DNA of 64,000 bases from Congzhengia sp045635085 (GTDB taxonomy: Bacteria; Bacillota; Clostridia; UBA1381; UBA9506): NCBI GenBank assembly GCA_045635085.1, contig JAZRBM010000006.1:41896-105895 (forward strand). Reading direction: 5' to 3'. The notes under the pieces are model-generated. The model worked only from the letters and a program-made list of their open reading frames with translations, was not told the DNA's origin and made no database searches. Below, piece after piece: positions 8,092 to 15,713 of the stretch (its first letter is position 1; each line of letters opens with the position of its first letter). The position numbers and the translations under genes are program-made.

Positions 8092-8936
8092 ATGTATTTT
8101 TTAGTGATAATTGTTGCTGCTGTTATGTTTTCTTTTCAGTTTGTTTTCAATGACGGATTTAGAAGAGAGGCTGGCAGCAGCCTCAATGCATCCCTTAAGT
8201 TTACGCTATATTCATCTTTTGCCGGATTGATAGTTTTGCTTGTTATAAATAAACTACATATGGAAGTAAGCTTGTTTTCCGTGTTGACAGCGTGTGTTTA
8301 CAGTGCTGTGTGTATATCTTTAAGTTACGCATCAATCAAGGCATTTTCATATGCAAACTTATCGGTATATTCCGTTTTTTCTATGATTGGCGGAATGATA
8401 TTGCCATTTTTATACAGCATTATGTGCGGAGAAGAATTTAAGGCAATCAGACTGGTTTGTTGCGTGCTTATTGCCTTATCGGTCACAATGTCAATCAAAA
8501 AAGGTGAACATTCAAAAAAGCAACAAAATACTATGTGCTTGTATTTGTTTTGAATGGTTTGGTGGGAGTTATTTCAAAGTTTCATCAATCTTATCCCAAC
8601 CTATGTGTTGACAGCGGAAGCTTTATGATACTTACAAAGATTACAGCTGTTTTGTTTAGCTTGATTTTGTTGTTATTAAAAAAAGAACGCAATTTTTCCG
8701 TAAGCAAAAAAGCACTTATTTATTCCGGCTTACATTCGATTCTAAACAGCGTGGGAAATCTGTTGCTTTTGATTGCATTATTGCATTTGCCCGCATCTGT
8801 TCAATATCCTGTTGTTACCGGAGGCGTTATCATTGTGTCTACTTTGATTGATATTATTCGCAGAGAAAAGATAACCCAAAAAGAACTTTTGGCGGCGGGT
8901 ATTGCTTTTGTCGCTACCGTGTTAATGGCAATGTGA
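8092..8936 (+). pseudogene. DMT/EamA-like transporter split by a -1 frameshift
   Basis: Two open frames together make one 10-helix drug/metabolite transporter-like protein of about 280 residues. The first (8092-8553) carries helices 1-5 and runs into a stop; the second continues in the -1 frame from about 8520 to 8936 with helices 6-10. The join falls exactly at A AAA AAG (8514-8520), in the correct phase for a -1 slippery heptamer of the dnaX type. Either one A was lost from a run of seven, making a pseudogene, or the shift is translational; no obvious stimulatory stem-loop follows. It is probably the uptake partner of the 6796 oxidoreductase. Confidence 0.65.
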
Positions 8937-9028
8937 AACTTATATTATATGGCAAACGAATGAAGTGTAATTATATTGAATGAAACATACAGCACGGGCA
9001 AAACGGGTACATCCTCAAATAAGCAGTG

Positions 9029-9252
9029 GCATCTAAACCATTCGGCTCTTCCACGTCGGAACAAGTTACGCTTGTTTCGATTTTTTTTGTAAAAAAATCA
9101 GTCGCTTGCTTCACTGTTCCTCCTTTTTCGTAAAAAGGCACGCTCAGCTTACCTGTTCGTTTGCGTGCGCACTCACGACGGTTCGCGGTCGCTATCACCT
9201 TTTTACGAGAGTGTGCCTTCGGCACGTGTGCATCCAAATCCTTCGGCTCTTC
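9029..9252 (-). repeat. Direct-repeat-bounded unit D
   Basis: A 23-bp sequence occurs at 9029-9051 and 9230-9252 with three mismatches; both copies contain TTCGGCTCTTC. The spacing of 201 bp resembles the 206-bp period of the tRNA-linked repeats, but no RNA gene is visible at either end. The interior contains complementary GGCACG/CGTGCC-type hairpins and a GCGACCGCG segment that also occurs in the tRNA-Ser insert. An 88-residue open frame across it has a low-complexity, non-protein-like composition and is not called. Confidence 0.5.
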
Positions 9253-9261
9253 TAAATAAGG

Positions 9262-9297
9262 AAAGAGCGCACCTTCACAAAAAGGTGTGCTCTTTTT
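9262..9297. terminator. Bidirectional terminator beside unit D
   Basis: AAAGAGCGCACCTT and AAGGTGTGCTCTTTT pair around CACAAA, with A-rich and T-rich flanks, so it could act in both directions. The stretch 9298-9374 holds no gene, only a T-rich tandem CTTTTTTGTGC-like sequence. Confidence 0.7.
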
Positions 9298-9374
9298 TAT
9301 TTTCTGAAATTTGACAACCTCGTCAGTGCTTTTTTGTGCCTTTTTGTGCTTTTTTGTACTTGTGCGAGAATAAG

Positions 9375-9422
9375 AAAAAACCGCATAACCAAGCCGTTTC
9401 GTGCTTAATTACGCAGTTTTTA
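9375..9422 (-). terminator. Terminator behind the duplicated tRNA-Glu end
   Basis: On the minus strand, AAACTGCGTAAT pairs with GTTATGCGGTTT (two G-U pairs) around a loop of about 19 nt, followed by a run of T. It sits just after the second copy of the tRNA-Glu 3' end. Confidence 0.65.
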
Positions 9423-9425
9423 ATC

Positions 9426-9581
9426 TGGTGACCCGTAGGGGACGAAGGCGCATTGCACCTTCTCTGCTTGTCCACCCAAAGCCTTTGGCTTTTGGTACCG
9501 GACTGCGCAACATCCACCTACAAAACTTGCCACCGGCAACTTTTGTTTTACGGCGGCTGCCCTCTCAGGGTTCGAGTCCCT
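9426..9581 (-). repeat. tRNA-linked structured repeat, copy B (tRNA-Glu)
   Basis: Homologous to copy A when read on the minus strand. It begins AGGGACTCGAACCCTG followed by AGAGGGCA, and ends with a second copy of the tRNA-Glu 3' end (9426-9443 equals 9632-9649 over 18 bases; period 206 bp, as for copy A). Hairpins occupy the same places as in A but with different sequences: 9522-9544, 9474-9496 and 9444-9462. In the last one, pairing is complete only on the strand that matches the tRNA (a T-G wobble there is C-A on the other strand), which favours an RNA role. Confidence 0.75.
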
Positions 9582-9591
9582 TTGAATAATA

Positions 9592-9630
9592 AAAAAACAA
9601 AGACACACCACGAGGGTATGTCTTTATTTT
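9592..9630 (-). terminator. Terminator after tRNA-Glu
   Basis: On the minus strand AAAGACATACC pairs with GGTGTGTCTTT around a five-base loop, followed by a T run. It starts directly after the tRNA-Glu CCA. Confidence 0.85.
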
Positions 9631-9631
9631 T

Positions 9632-9706
9632 TGGTGACCCGTAGGGGACTCGAACCCCTGTTTTCGCCGTGAGAGGGCGACGTCTTAACCGCTTGACCAA
9701 CAGGCC
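9632..9706 (-). tRNA. tRNA-Glu (anticodon CTC)
   Basis: A 75-nt cloverleaf with CCA encoded. The acceptor is GGCCTGT with ACGGGTC; the anticodon arm is TCGCC-CTCTCAC-GGCGA, giving CTC; the T arm is AGGGG-TTCGAGT-CCCCT. Its 3' end is duplicated at 9426-9443. Confidence 0.95.
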
Positions 9707-9724
9707 ACATATCTTGCACAAAAC

Positions 9725-9753
9725 ATTATAGCACAGTAATTTTAAAATAGCAA
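9725..9753 (-). promoter_or_regulatory. Promoter of tRNA-Glu
   Basis: Minus strand TTGCTA (9748-9753), 17-bp spacer, TATAAT (9725-9730). Confidence 0.75.
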
Positions 9754-9797
9754 GTATTTTTTTGAGGAAATTTTTTTTACAAAAATATACATTTTTA

Positions 9798-9826
9798 TTG
9801 AATTTTTTTACAGTATGTGGTACAAT
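9798..9826 (+). promoter_or_regulatory. Promoter of the purine permease gene
   Basis: TTGAAT (9798-9803), 17-bp spacer, TACAAT (9821-9826), about 38 bp before the start codon. The leader is too short for a purine riboswitch and shows none of its conserved bases. Confidence 0.7.
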
Positions 9827-9864
9827 TTAAATATCTTCAAAAAAATTAAAATGGAGGATGGGAA

Positions 9865-11220
9865 ATGGAAAAGTTATTCAAACTCAAAGCGCACGGCACT
9901 AATGTTAAAACAGAAATTATTGCCGGCATCACAACATTCTTGGCAATGTCGTACATATTAGCGGTTAACCCTGGTATGTTAGGCATTATTCCTGACGGTC
10001 CTGGCCCTGCTGCCATCTTTATGGCAACAGCACTTTCTGCCGCAATTGCTACAATATGTATGGCATTCTTTGCTAACTATCCTGTAGCGTTAGCATCAGG
10101 TATGGGTCTTAACGCATTCTTTACATTTACAGTATGTCTGGGAATGGGTTACTCATACAAGGTAGCGCTGACCGCTATCTTATTAGAAGGTATCATCTTT
10201 ATGATTCTTTCAATCTTTAAGTTCAGAGAAGCTTTGGTTAACAAAATTCCCAAGAACTTAAAATTAGGTATTACAGCAGGTATCGGTTTATTTATCACAA
10301 TTATCGCATTAATCAATGCTGGTATCGTTGTAAACAACGATTCTACATTGGTAGGTCTTGGTGATTTAGGTTCACCTCAGGTTGTACTCGCTATTGTTGG
10401 TCTTTTAATCATTGGTGTATTACATCACTACAAAGTTAAGGGCGATATCTTAATCGGTATTTTAGCTACATGGGTATTAGGTATTATTGCAGAATTAGTT
10501 GGCTGGTATGTGGTTGACATCGAAGCAGGTGTATATTCTTTAATTCCTTCACTTTCATGGGAAGCAATAAAGGCTAACTTTGCAGCTCCTGCACTTTTCC
10601 AGTTTGACTTTGGATTTATTAAAGAAAACTTTATGGCATTTGCTGTTGTTTTATTCACGTTCCTTTACACAGATATTTTTGACACAGTTGGTACATTAAT
10701 TGGTGTTGCTCAAAAAGGCGATTTGTTAGAAGAAGACGGTTCACTCCCAAGAGCAGGCGGTGCTTTAATGGCAGACGCTGTTGGTACAGTAGCAGGTGCA
10801 TGCTTAGGTACATCTACAGTTACAAGCTATGTTGAATCATCAGCAGGTGTAGCTGCAGGCGGAAGAACAGGTCTTACAGCTCTCGTAACAGGTATTTTAT
10901 TCTTAATTGCAATTCCTTTTGCTCCTATTTTCTTGGCAATTCCAGGATTTGCGACAACACCTGCTATGTTATTCGTTGGTCTTTTGATGCTTTCAGCAGT
11001 AACACAGATGGACTTCGACGGTGACGTTGCAGATGCTATCGGCGGATTTTTAGCAGTTGTTATGATGCCTTTTGCATACTCAATCGCAACAGGTATTATG
11101 TTTGCTATGATTTCATGGGTTGTTTTAAAGCTTTTAACAGGTAAAGCAAAGGATGTCTCACCAGTTATGTGGATTTCAGTTGCACTATTTGCAATTTACA
11201 TTTATACAACCATAGCATAA
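9865..11220 (+). CDS. NCS2/AzgA-family purine (guanine/hypoxanthine/adenine) permease
   Basis: 451 residues with about 13 membrane segments. The N-terminus (TEIIAGITTFLAMSYILAVNP) and the motifs ASGMGLNAFFTF and LYTDIFDTVGTLIG are typical of the AzgA branch (PbuG/PbuO) of nucleobase permeases, which take up purines with protons across the cell membrane. TSTVTSYVESSAGVAAGGRTGLT, split as GTSTVTSYVESSAG and AAGGRTGLT, is the second conserved family block. It is monocistronic, with its own promoter and a strong terminator. Which purine it prefers cannot be read from the sequence. Confidence 0.92.
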   Translation: MEKLFKLKAHGTNVKTEIIAGITTFLAMSYILAVNPGMLGIIPDGPGPAAIFMATALSAAIATICMAFFANYPVALASGMGLNAFFTFTVCLGMGYSYKVALTAILLEGIIFMILSIFKFREALVNKIPKNLKLGITAGIGLFITIIALINAGIVVNNDSTLVGLGDLGSPQVVLAIVGLLIIGVLHHYKVKGDILIGILATWVLGIIAELVGWYVVDIEAGVYSLIPSLSWEAIKANFAAPALFQFDFGFIKENFMAFAVVLFTFLYTDIFDTVGTLIGVAQKGDLLEEDGSLPRAGGALMADAVGTVAGACLGTSTVTSYVESSAGVAAGGRTGLTALVTGILFLIAIPFAPIFLAIPGFATTPAMLFVGLLMLSAVTQMDFDGDVADAIGGFLAVVMMPFAYSIATGIMFAMISWVVLKLLTGKAKDVSPVMWISVALFAIYIYTTIA

Positions 11221-11231
11221 ATAATTTTTTT

Positions 11232-11260
11232 AAAAGGCGGTCATATGACCGCCTTTTTTT
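11232..11260 (+). terminator. Terminator of the purine permease gene
   Basis: AAAAGGCGGTCA and TGACCGCCTTTT form a perfect stem with a run of seven T after it. Confidence 0.9.
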
Positions 11261-11325
11261 GTTGATTTTAAATATAATATGTGATAATATAATAGTGTTA
11301 GAATTTTTTTGGGGAGATGTTATTA

Positions 11326-12744
11326 GTGTATAATCCAAAATCGAAAAAGGCTGCAGAGTTTATTTCACACGAAGAAATAGAAGATACTCTAAAGTACGCC
11401 GAACAAAACAAAGAAAATATAAAGTTAATTGACCAGATTATAGAAAAGGCCAAATTGCGAAAAGGACTCAACCACAGAGAAGCGTCTGTTCTGTTAGCTT
11501 GTGAAATTCCTGAAAAAATCAAGGAATACTATGATTTAGCAGAGCAAATAAAAAAGGATTTTTACGGAAACCGTATAGTTATGTTTGCGCCTTTATATCT
11601 TTCGAATTACTGTGTTAATAGTTGCGTGTACTGTCCTTATCACATAAAGAACAAGACTATAGCAAGAAAAAAACTTACACAGGAAGAGATAAAAAAAGAG
11701 GTTATAGCCCTTCAGGATATGGGACACAAGCGTCTGGCATTAGAAGCAGGCGAACACCCCACAATGAATCCGATTGAATATATTTTAGAATCAATAAAGA
11801 CAATATACTCAATAAAGCACAAAAATGGCGCTATAAGGCGAGTTAACGTAAATATTGCAGCAACAACTGTTGAAAATTACAAAAAGCTCAAAGAAGCAGG
11901 AATAGGCACATATATACTGTTTCAGGAAACGTATCATAAAGAAAGCTATAAAATGCTTCATCCTGCAGGACCCAAAAGTGACTATGATTATCATACAGAG
12001 GCTCACGATCGTGCTATGGAGGCGGGAATAGATGATGTAGGCTTGGGAGTGCTGTTCGGTTTAGAGCTTTACAAATACGAGTTTTGCGGACTTTTGATGC
12101 ACGCTGAGCACCTTGAGGCTACGTTTGGTGTTGGACCGCATACCATTTCAGTTCCCAGACTAAAGCGTGCAGATGACATTGACCCGGATAGCTTTGATAA
12201 TGGTATAGACGATGAAACCTTTGCAAAAATTTGTGCACTGATCAGAATTTGTGTTCCGTATACGGGTATGATAATTTCAACGCGTGAGAGCAAAGAAGTT
12301 CGCGAAAAGGTGTTGCGCCTTGGCGTTTCTCAGATCAGCGGAGCGTCTAAAACATCTGTTGGCGGATATGCTGAGGACATCCCGGAGGATGAAAATTCAG
12401 AGCAGTTTGACGTATCCGACAAGCGCACATTGGATGAGGTGGTGCGCTGGCTTATGGAGCAAGGGTTTATTCCATCTTTCTGCACAGCGTGTTACAGGGA
12501 AGGAAGAACAGGCGACAGATTTATGTCACTTTGCAAAAATGGTCAGATCCAGAACTGTTGTCATCCGAACGCTTTGATGACATTAAAAGAATTTTTGATG
12601 GATTATGCATCTGATGAAACTAAAAAAATCGGGGAGGAATTAATAAAGGCTCAAATTCATAACATCCCCAATGAAAAGGTAAAACAAATTTGTAAAAGCC
12701 ATCTAGAGAAAATCCAAGAGGGTATAAGAGATTTTAGATTTTAA
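11326..12744 (+). CDS. hydG: [FeFe]-hydrogenase H-cluster maturase HydG (radical SAM)
   Basis: 472 residues. HydG is a radical-SAM tyrosine lyase that makes the CO and cyanide ligands of the hydrogenase H-cluster. The SAM cluster motif is Cys96-x3-Cys100-x2-Cys103 (YCVNSCVYCPYH), and the C-terminal CTAC...C motif needed for the second, dangler-iron cluster lies in the last 80 residues. I chose GTG at 11326, which encodes the MYNPKSK start and is 9 bp after GGGGAG; an ATG 9 bp earlier touches that ribosome binding site. It heads an operon with hydF. A TTGTTG-N18-GATAAT promoter candidate lies at 11259-11288. No hydE or hydrogenase subunit is in the window. Confidence 0.95.
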   Translation: MYNPKSKKAAEFISHEEIEDTLKYAEQNKENIKLIDQIIEKAKLRKGLNHREASVLLACEIPEKIKEYYDLAEQIKKDFYGNRIVMFAPLYLSNYCVNSCVYCPYHIKNKTIARKKLTQEEIKKEVIALQDMGHKRLALEAGEHPTMNPIEYILESIKTIYSIKHKNGAIRRVNVNIAATTVENYKKLKEAGIGTYILFQETYHKESYKMLHPAGPKSDYDYHTEAHDRAMEAGIDDVGLGVLFGLELYKYEFCGLLMHAEHLEATFGVGPHTISVPRLKRADDIDPDSFDNGIDDETFAKICALIRICVPYTGMIISTRESKEVREKVLRLGVSQISGASKTSVGGYAEDIPEDENSEQFDVSDKRTLDEVVRWLMEQGFIPSFCTACYREGRTGDRFMSLCKNGQIQNCCHPNALMTLKEFLMDYASDETKKIGEELIKAQIHNIPNEKVKQICKSHLEKIQEGIRDFRF

Positions 12745-12753
12745 GGTGATATT

Positions 12754-13926
12754 ATGAACAACACTCCCGTATCAGAAAGAATTCATATAGGTTTTTTTGG
12801 AAGAACAAATGCGGGCAAATCGAGCGTAGTAAACGCATTTACTGGGCAAAATCTCTCAATTGTGTCAGATGTTTTAGGCACTACCACAGACCCTGTTTTA
12901 AAGACGATGGAGCTTTTGCCGCTTGGCCCTGTTGTAATAATTGATACGCCCGGCTTTGACGATGAAAGCGAGTTGGGATTACTTCGCATTGAAAAGACAA
13001 AGCAAATTCTAGACAGGTGCGATATTGCGGTTTTAGTAGTTGATGCAAGCTATGGCATGACTAAAACTGATGAAGAACTGGTAGGGATTTTTACCAATAA
13101 AAATATAAATTATATAATTGCATATAATAAGTGTGATATAAAAAGAGCAGATGGTTTAAATGTCAGCGCAAAAACAGGCGAGGGCATTGAACAGCTAAAA
13201 GCAGCAATCGCAAAGATAGCCCCCGAGAAAAAGGAAAGAAAAATAGTAGCAGATTTAATTGATAGCAATGATGTTGTAGTTTTAGTAACGCCAATTGACG
13301 AATCTGCGCCAAAGGGGAGAATAATCCTGCCGCAACAACAGACGATAAGAGATATACTCGATAAAAACGCTGTTGCGATAGTGACAAAGGAAACAGAGCT
13401 TAAAGCGACTTTAGAAAAAATAGGAATAAAACCAAAAATGGTAATCTGTGACAGTCAGGTATTTAAAATGGTAGATGAAATTGTATCCTGCGACATTCCT
13501 CTTACATCCTTTTCGATTTTGATGGCTCGGTATAAGGGGTATCTTGATATAGCAGTAAGGGGAGTCGAAGCAATTAAAAAACTGCGTGACAAAGATACTG
13601 TTTTAATTGCAGAAGGCTGTACGCACCACAGGCAATGTCAGGATATAGGAACCGTAAAAATACCCGCAGGACTAAAAAAGTATACAGGTAAAAACTTAAA
13701 CATTAAAACCGTATCAGGAACTGAGTTTTATAACGATTTAAGCGAGGTTTCTTTAATTATTCACTGCGGCGGTTGTATGCTTAATGATAAAGAAGTAAGC
13801 AGTCGGATGAAAAGATGCATAGAGCAAAATGTACCTGTTACGAATTACGGAATAGTGCTGGCTGAATTTAGCGGAATACTTAAAAGAAGCCTAGATGCTA
13901 TATATGGAGGAAGAAATGGACAATAA
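12754..13926 (+). CDS. hydF: [FeFe]-hydrogenase maturation GTPase HydF
   Basis: 390 residues. An N-terminal GTPase domain has the P-loop GRTNAGKSS (about residues 16-24), DTPGF and NKCD; the C-terminal part binds an iron-sulfur cluster through CTHHRQC and, about 50 residues on, HCGGC. HydF is the scaffold on which the diiron subcluster is assembled before transfer to the hydrogenase. It follows hydG by 9 bp and overlaps the next gene by 11 bp, so the three are co-transcribed. Confidence 0.95.
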   Translation: MNNTPVSERIHIGFFGRTNAGKSSVVNAFTGQNLSIVSDVLGTTTDPVLKTMELLPLGPVVIIDTPGFDDESELGLLRIEKTKQILDRCDIAVLVVDASYGMTKTDEELVGIFTNKNINYIIAYNKCDIKRADGLNVSAKTGEGIEQLKAAIAKIAPEKKERKIVADLIDSNDVVVLVTPIDESAPKGRIILPQQQTIRDILDKNAVAIVTKETELKATLEKIGIKPKMVICDSQVFKMVDEIVSCDIPLTSFSILMARYKGYLDIAVRGVEAIKKLRDKDTVLIAEGCTHHRQCQDIGTVKIPAGLKKYTGKNLNIKTVSGTEFYNDLSEVSLIIHCGGCMLNDKEVSSRMKRCIEQNVPVTNYGIVLAEFSGILKRSLDAIYGGRNGQ

Positions 13927-14515
13927 AGCATTTTTTAATATCGGATACGGACTTTATGTTTTAACAACAAACGCAAATCGCGACAACGGATGTATTATAA
14001 ATACGTTTATGCAGGTTACAGATAATCCGAAAAGAGTTGTTCTGGCGGTAAATAAAAGCAATTTCACCTGCTCTGAATTAGATGAAAGTGGCATATTTAA
14101 TGTATCGGTCATAGATGAGCGTGCTGATTTTGAAATGTTTCGCTCGTTTGGGTTTAAAAGTGGAAAAGATGTTCGTAAATTTGATGATTTTTGCGACATT
14201 AAGCGCTCGCAAAATGGTGTTTTATATATAACAAAAAGCACAAACGCGTATTTTAGCGGAAAAGTAATAGAAAAAAAGGACTTAGGCACGCATCTTTTGT
14301 TTGTTGCTGACGTTACAGATGCCGAGGTTTTAAGCAACGAAAAAACAGTAACATACACATATTATCAAGAAAAAATAAAGCCGAAAACAAACGCAAAAAA
14401 AACCGGCTGGGTTTGTAAGATATGCGGATATGTTTATGAGGGAGAGGAGCTTCCTGACGATTTTATTTGCCCACTTTGTAAGCACGGGGCAAGTGACTTT
14501 GAGAAAATTTCTTAA
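13916..14515 (+). CDS. Flavin reductase-rubredoxin fusion (high-molecular-weight rubredoxin type)
   Basis: 199 residues from the ATG at 13916, which has a GGAGGAAGA ribosome binding site; earlier in-frame starts are less likely. Residues 1-150 are an FMN-binding flavin-reductase domain; residues about 160-199 are a complete rubredoxin with CKICGY and CPLCKH, the four cysteines that hold one iron. Such fusions pass electrons between NAD(P)H-linked systems and flavodiiron or other oxygen- and NO-detoxifying proteins. Overlap with hydF suggests a link to hydrogenase assembly or protection, which is inference. Confidence 0.88.
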   Translation: MDNKAFFNIGYGLYVLTTNANRDNGCIINTFMQVTDNPKRVVLAVNKSNFTCSELDESGIFNVSVIDERADFEMFRSFGFKSGKDVRKFDDFCDIKRSQNGVLYITKSTNAYFSGKVIEKKDLGTHLLFVADVTDAEVLSNEKTVTYTYYQEKIKPKTNAKKTGWVCKICGYVYEGEELPDDFICPLCKHGASDFEKIS

Positions 14516-14550
14516 ACCTTAGTTATATTATAAAAACGAGCAAATTATAA

Positions 14551-14592
14551 TGCACCTTAAAAAGTACGACGCTTTTTAAGGTGCATATTTTT
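14551..14592. terminator. Bidirectional terminator between hydF operon and GerMN gene
   Basis: A perfect 14-bp stem, TGCACCTTAAAAAG (14551-14564) with CTTTTTAAGGTGCA (14572-14585), loop TACGACG, then T-rich DNA. It serves the plus-strand operon and lies close to the end of the convergent GerMN gene. Confidence 0.85.
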
Positions 14593-14625
14593 TAAATATA
14601 CTTTTTTACTTTTTAATATTGCTAC

Positions 14626-15546
14626 TCATTCGATGATTACGCTCTTGTTTCTGGCGATTGGCTCATTTATAGCCATATGAGATAACGACTCTTTCTTTTC
14701 ACCTTCAATAAGGAACTGAACAGAGCTGACAGTATCAAGCTCTGTCAATGAATTTACAACAGAATAAACGGTGAGTATTTCTCCTGCACTTCCGCCTGTG
14801 AATCTGTCGATAAATTCTTTTGAAAGATTTACAAAGCACACACCATTTTTTGTTTCAACAGATAAAACCTTAACTCCGGTTGGGATTACAGAAATTGACT
14901 CTGTGGTTTTAGGTCCTTTTATAATTTCGTCTACTATGACTTTCTCAACAGTACTGGATGGGGGGATTTCGACGGTTCTGCGCTCTAAGATAAGGCCTTC
15001 TCCTGTTTCGTTGCCAAAATACAGAGAAATGTTTGTTTTATTACCTTCTCCTGCGCCGACGTTTTCCATCACATCGCTTTTCATAATGATGCCGATTGGT
15101 GTTCCGTCGATGCCTAAGGCGGGAAGTCCCTCAACTAGAATATTCACTCCGGAAACAAAATCCAAGGAACAGAGCGTTTTTGCTACTGCTGCAGGGGAGA
15201 GTGTGTATTTTGGGTTGTTTATGTCGGTAAATTCTTTTGAAAAGTCGACTGTTACGATTTCGTCTTTTATCTTTACCATATTGAGTTTTGTGCCCTCGCA
15301 AAGCGGACTGATTTTTCCCTTTGGAGGGGTGAGGAGCTGATTGGTCAAGTATTCTGCTTTTTTTTCGTCCGAACCGCCAGGTAAGGACACGTTCATTTCA
15401 ATTAAAGCTGTTCCGTTTTCTTCAATATAGTATACACAGGCGTCAACATCAGAACTGCTGCTTCTGATAGGAAGCCACGAACATCCCGATAAAACGAAGA
15501 TAACCGCAAGGAGAGCTGTCAGAAAAATAAGTAAATTCTTTTTCAT
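14626..15546 (-). CDS. GerMN-domain lipoprotein
   Basis: 306 residues from the chosen ATG, which starts a classic lipoprotein signal (MKKNLLIFLTALLAVIFVL then the lipobox LSGC); a GTG 27 bp earlier is a possible alternative. Two GerMN (sporulation/spore-germination) domains follow, each with a LxVYSVVNSLTxLxxVxxVxFLIEG-like block; the second is near residues 245-275. GerM-like proteins act at the cell surface during sporulation and peptidoglycan remodelling. It is monocistronic. The 170 bp upstream contains an imperfect ACTC-TTATC/GATAAGGAGT hairpin and no gene. Confidence 0.85.
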   Translation of the reverse strand: MKKNLLIFLTALLAVIFVLSGCSWLPIRSSSSDVDACVYYIEENGTALIEMNVSLPGGSDEKKAEYLTNQLLTPPKGKISPLCEGTKLNMVKIKDEIVTVDFSKEFTDINNPKYTLSPAAVAKTLCSLDFVSGVNILVEGLPALGIDGTPIGIIMKSDVMENVGAGEGNKTNISLYFGNETGEGLILERRTVEIPPSSTVEKVIVDEIIKGPKTTESISVIPTGVKVLSVETKNGVCFVNLSKEFIDRFTGGSAGEILTVYSVVNSLTELDTVSSVQFLIEGEKKESLSHMAINEPIARNKSVIIE

Positions 15547-15713
15547 ACTAAAATTCCTGGCCTTTCTGCCCACAAAAAATGTCCTTAGAGCCTGATACTC
15601 TTATCTGTGAGCGTGATAAGGAGTCTGGGGCGATTGATTTTTAACAGATTGCGCAGAGGACTACTCTAATAATAGCATAAATATATTAAAAAATAATAAC
15701 AATAGTGTTAAAT

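Noticed and set aside
8971..9237. 88-codon minus-strand open frame across unit D
   Set aside because: It covers the direct repeats and hairpins exactly; the translation looks like translated structured DNA rather than protein.
9401..9644. Several overlapping 60-codon frames on both strands across copy B
   Set aside because: They follow the tRNA-linked repeat and terminators; frames on opposite strands overlap fully, which is typical of GC-balanced structured RNA sequence.
9754..9864. Purine riboswitch before the purine permease
   Set aside because: The leader after the promoter is under 40 nt and lacks the conserved junction bases of the class.
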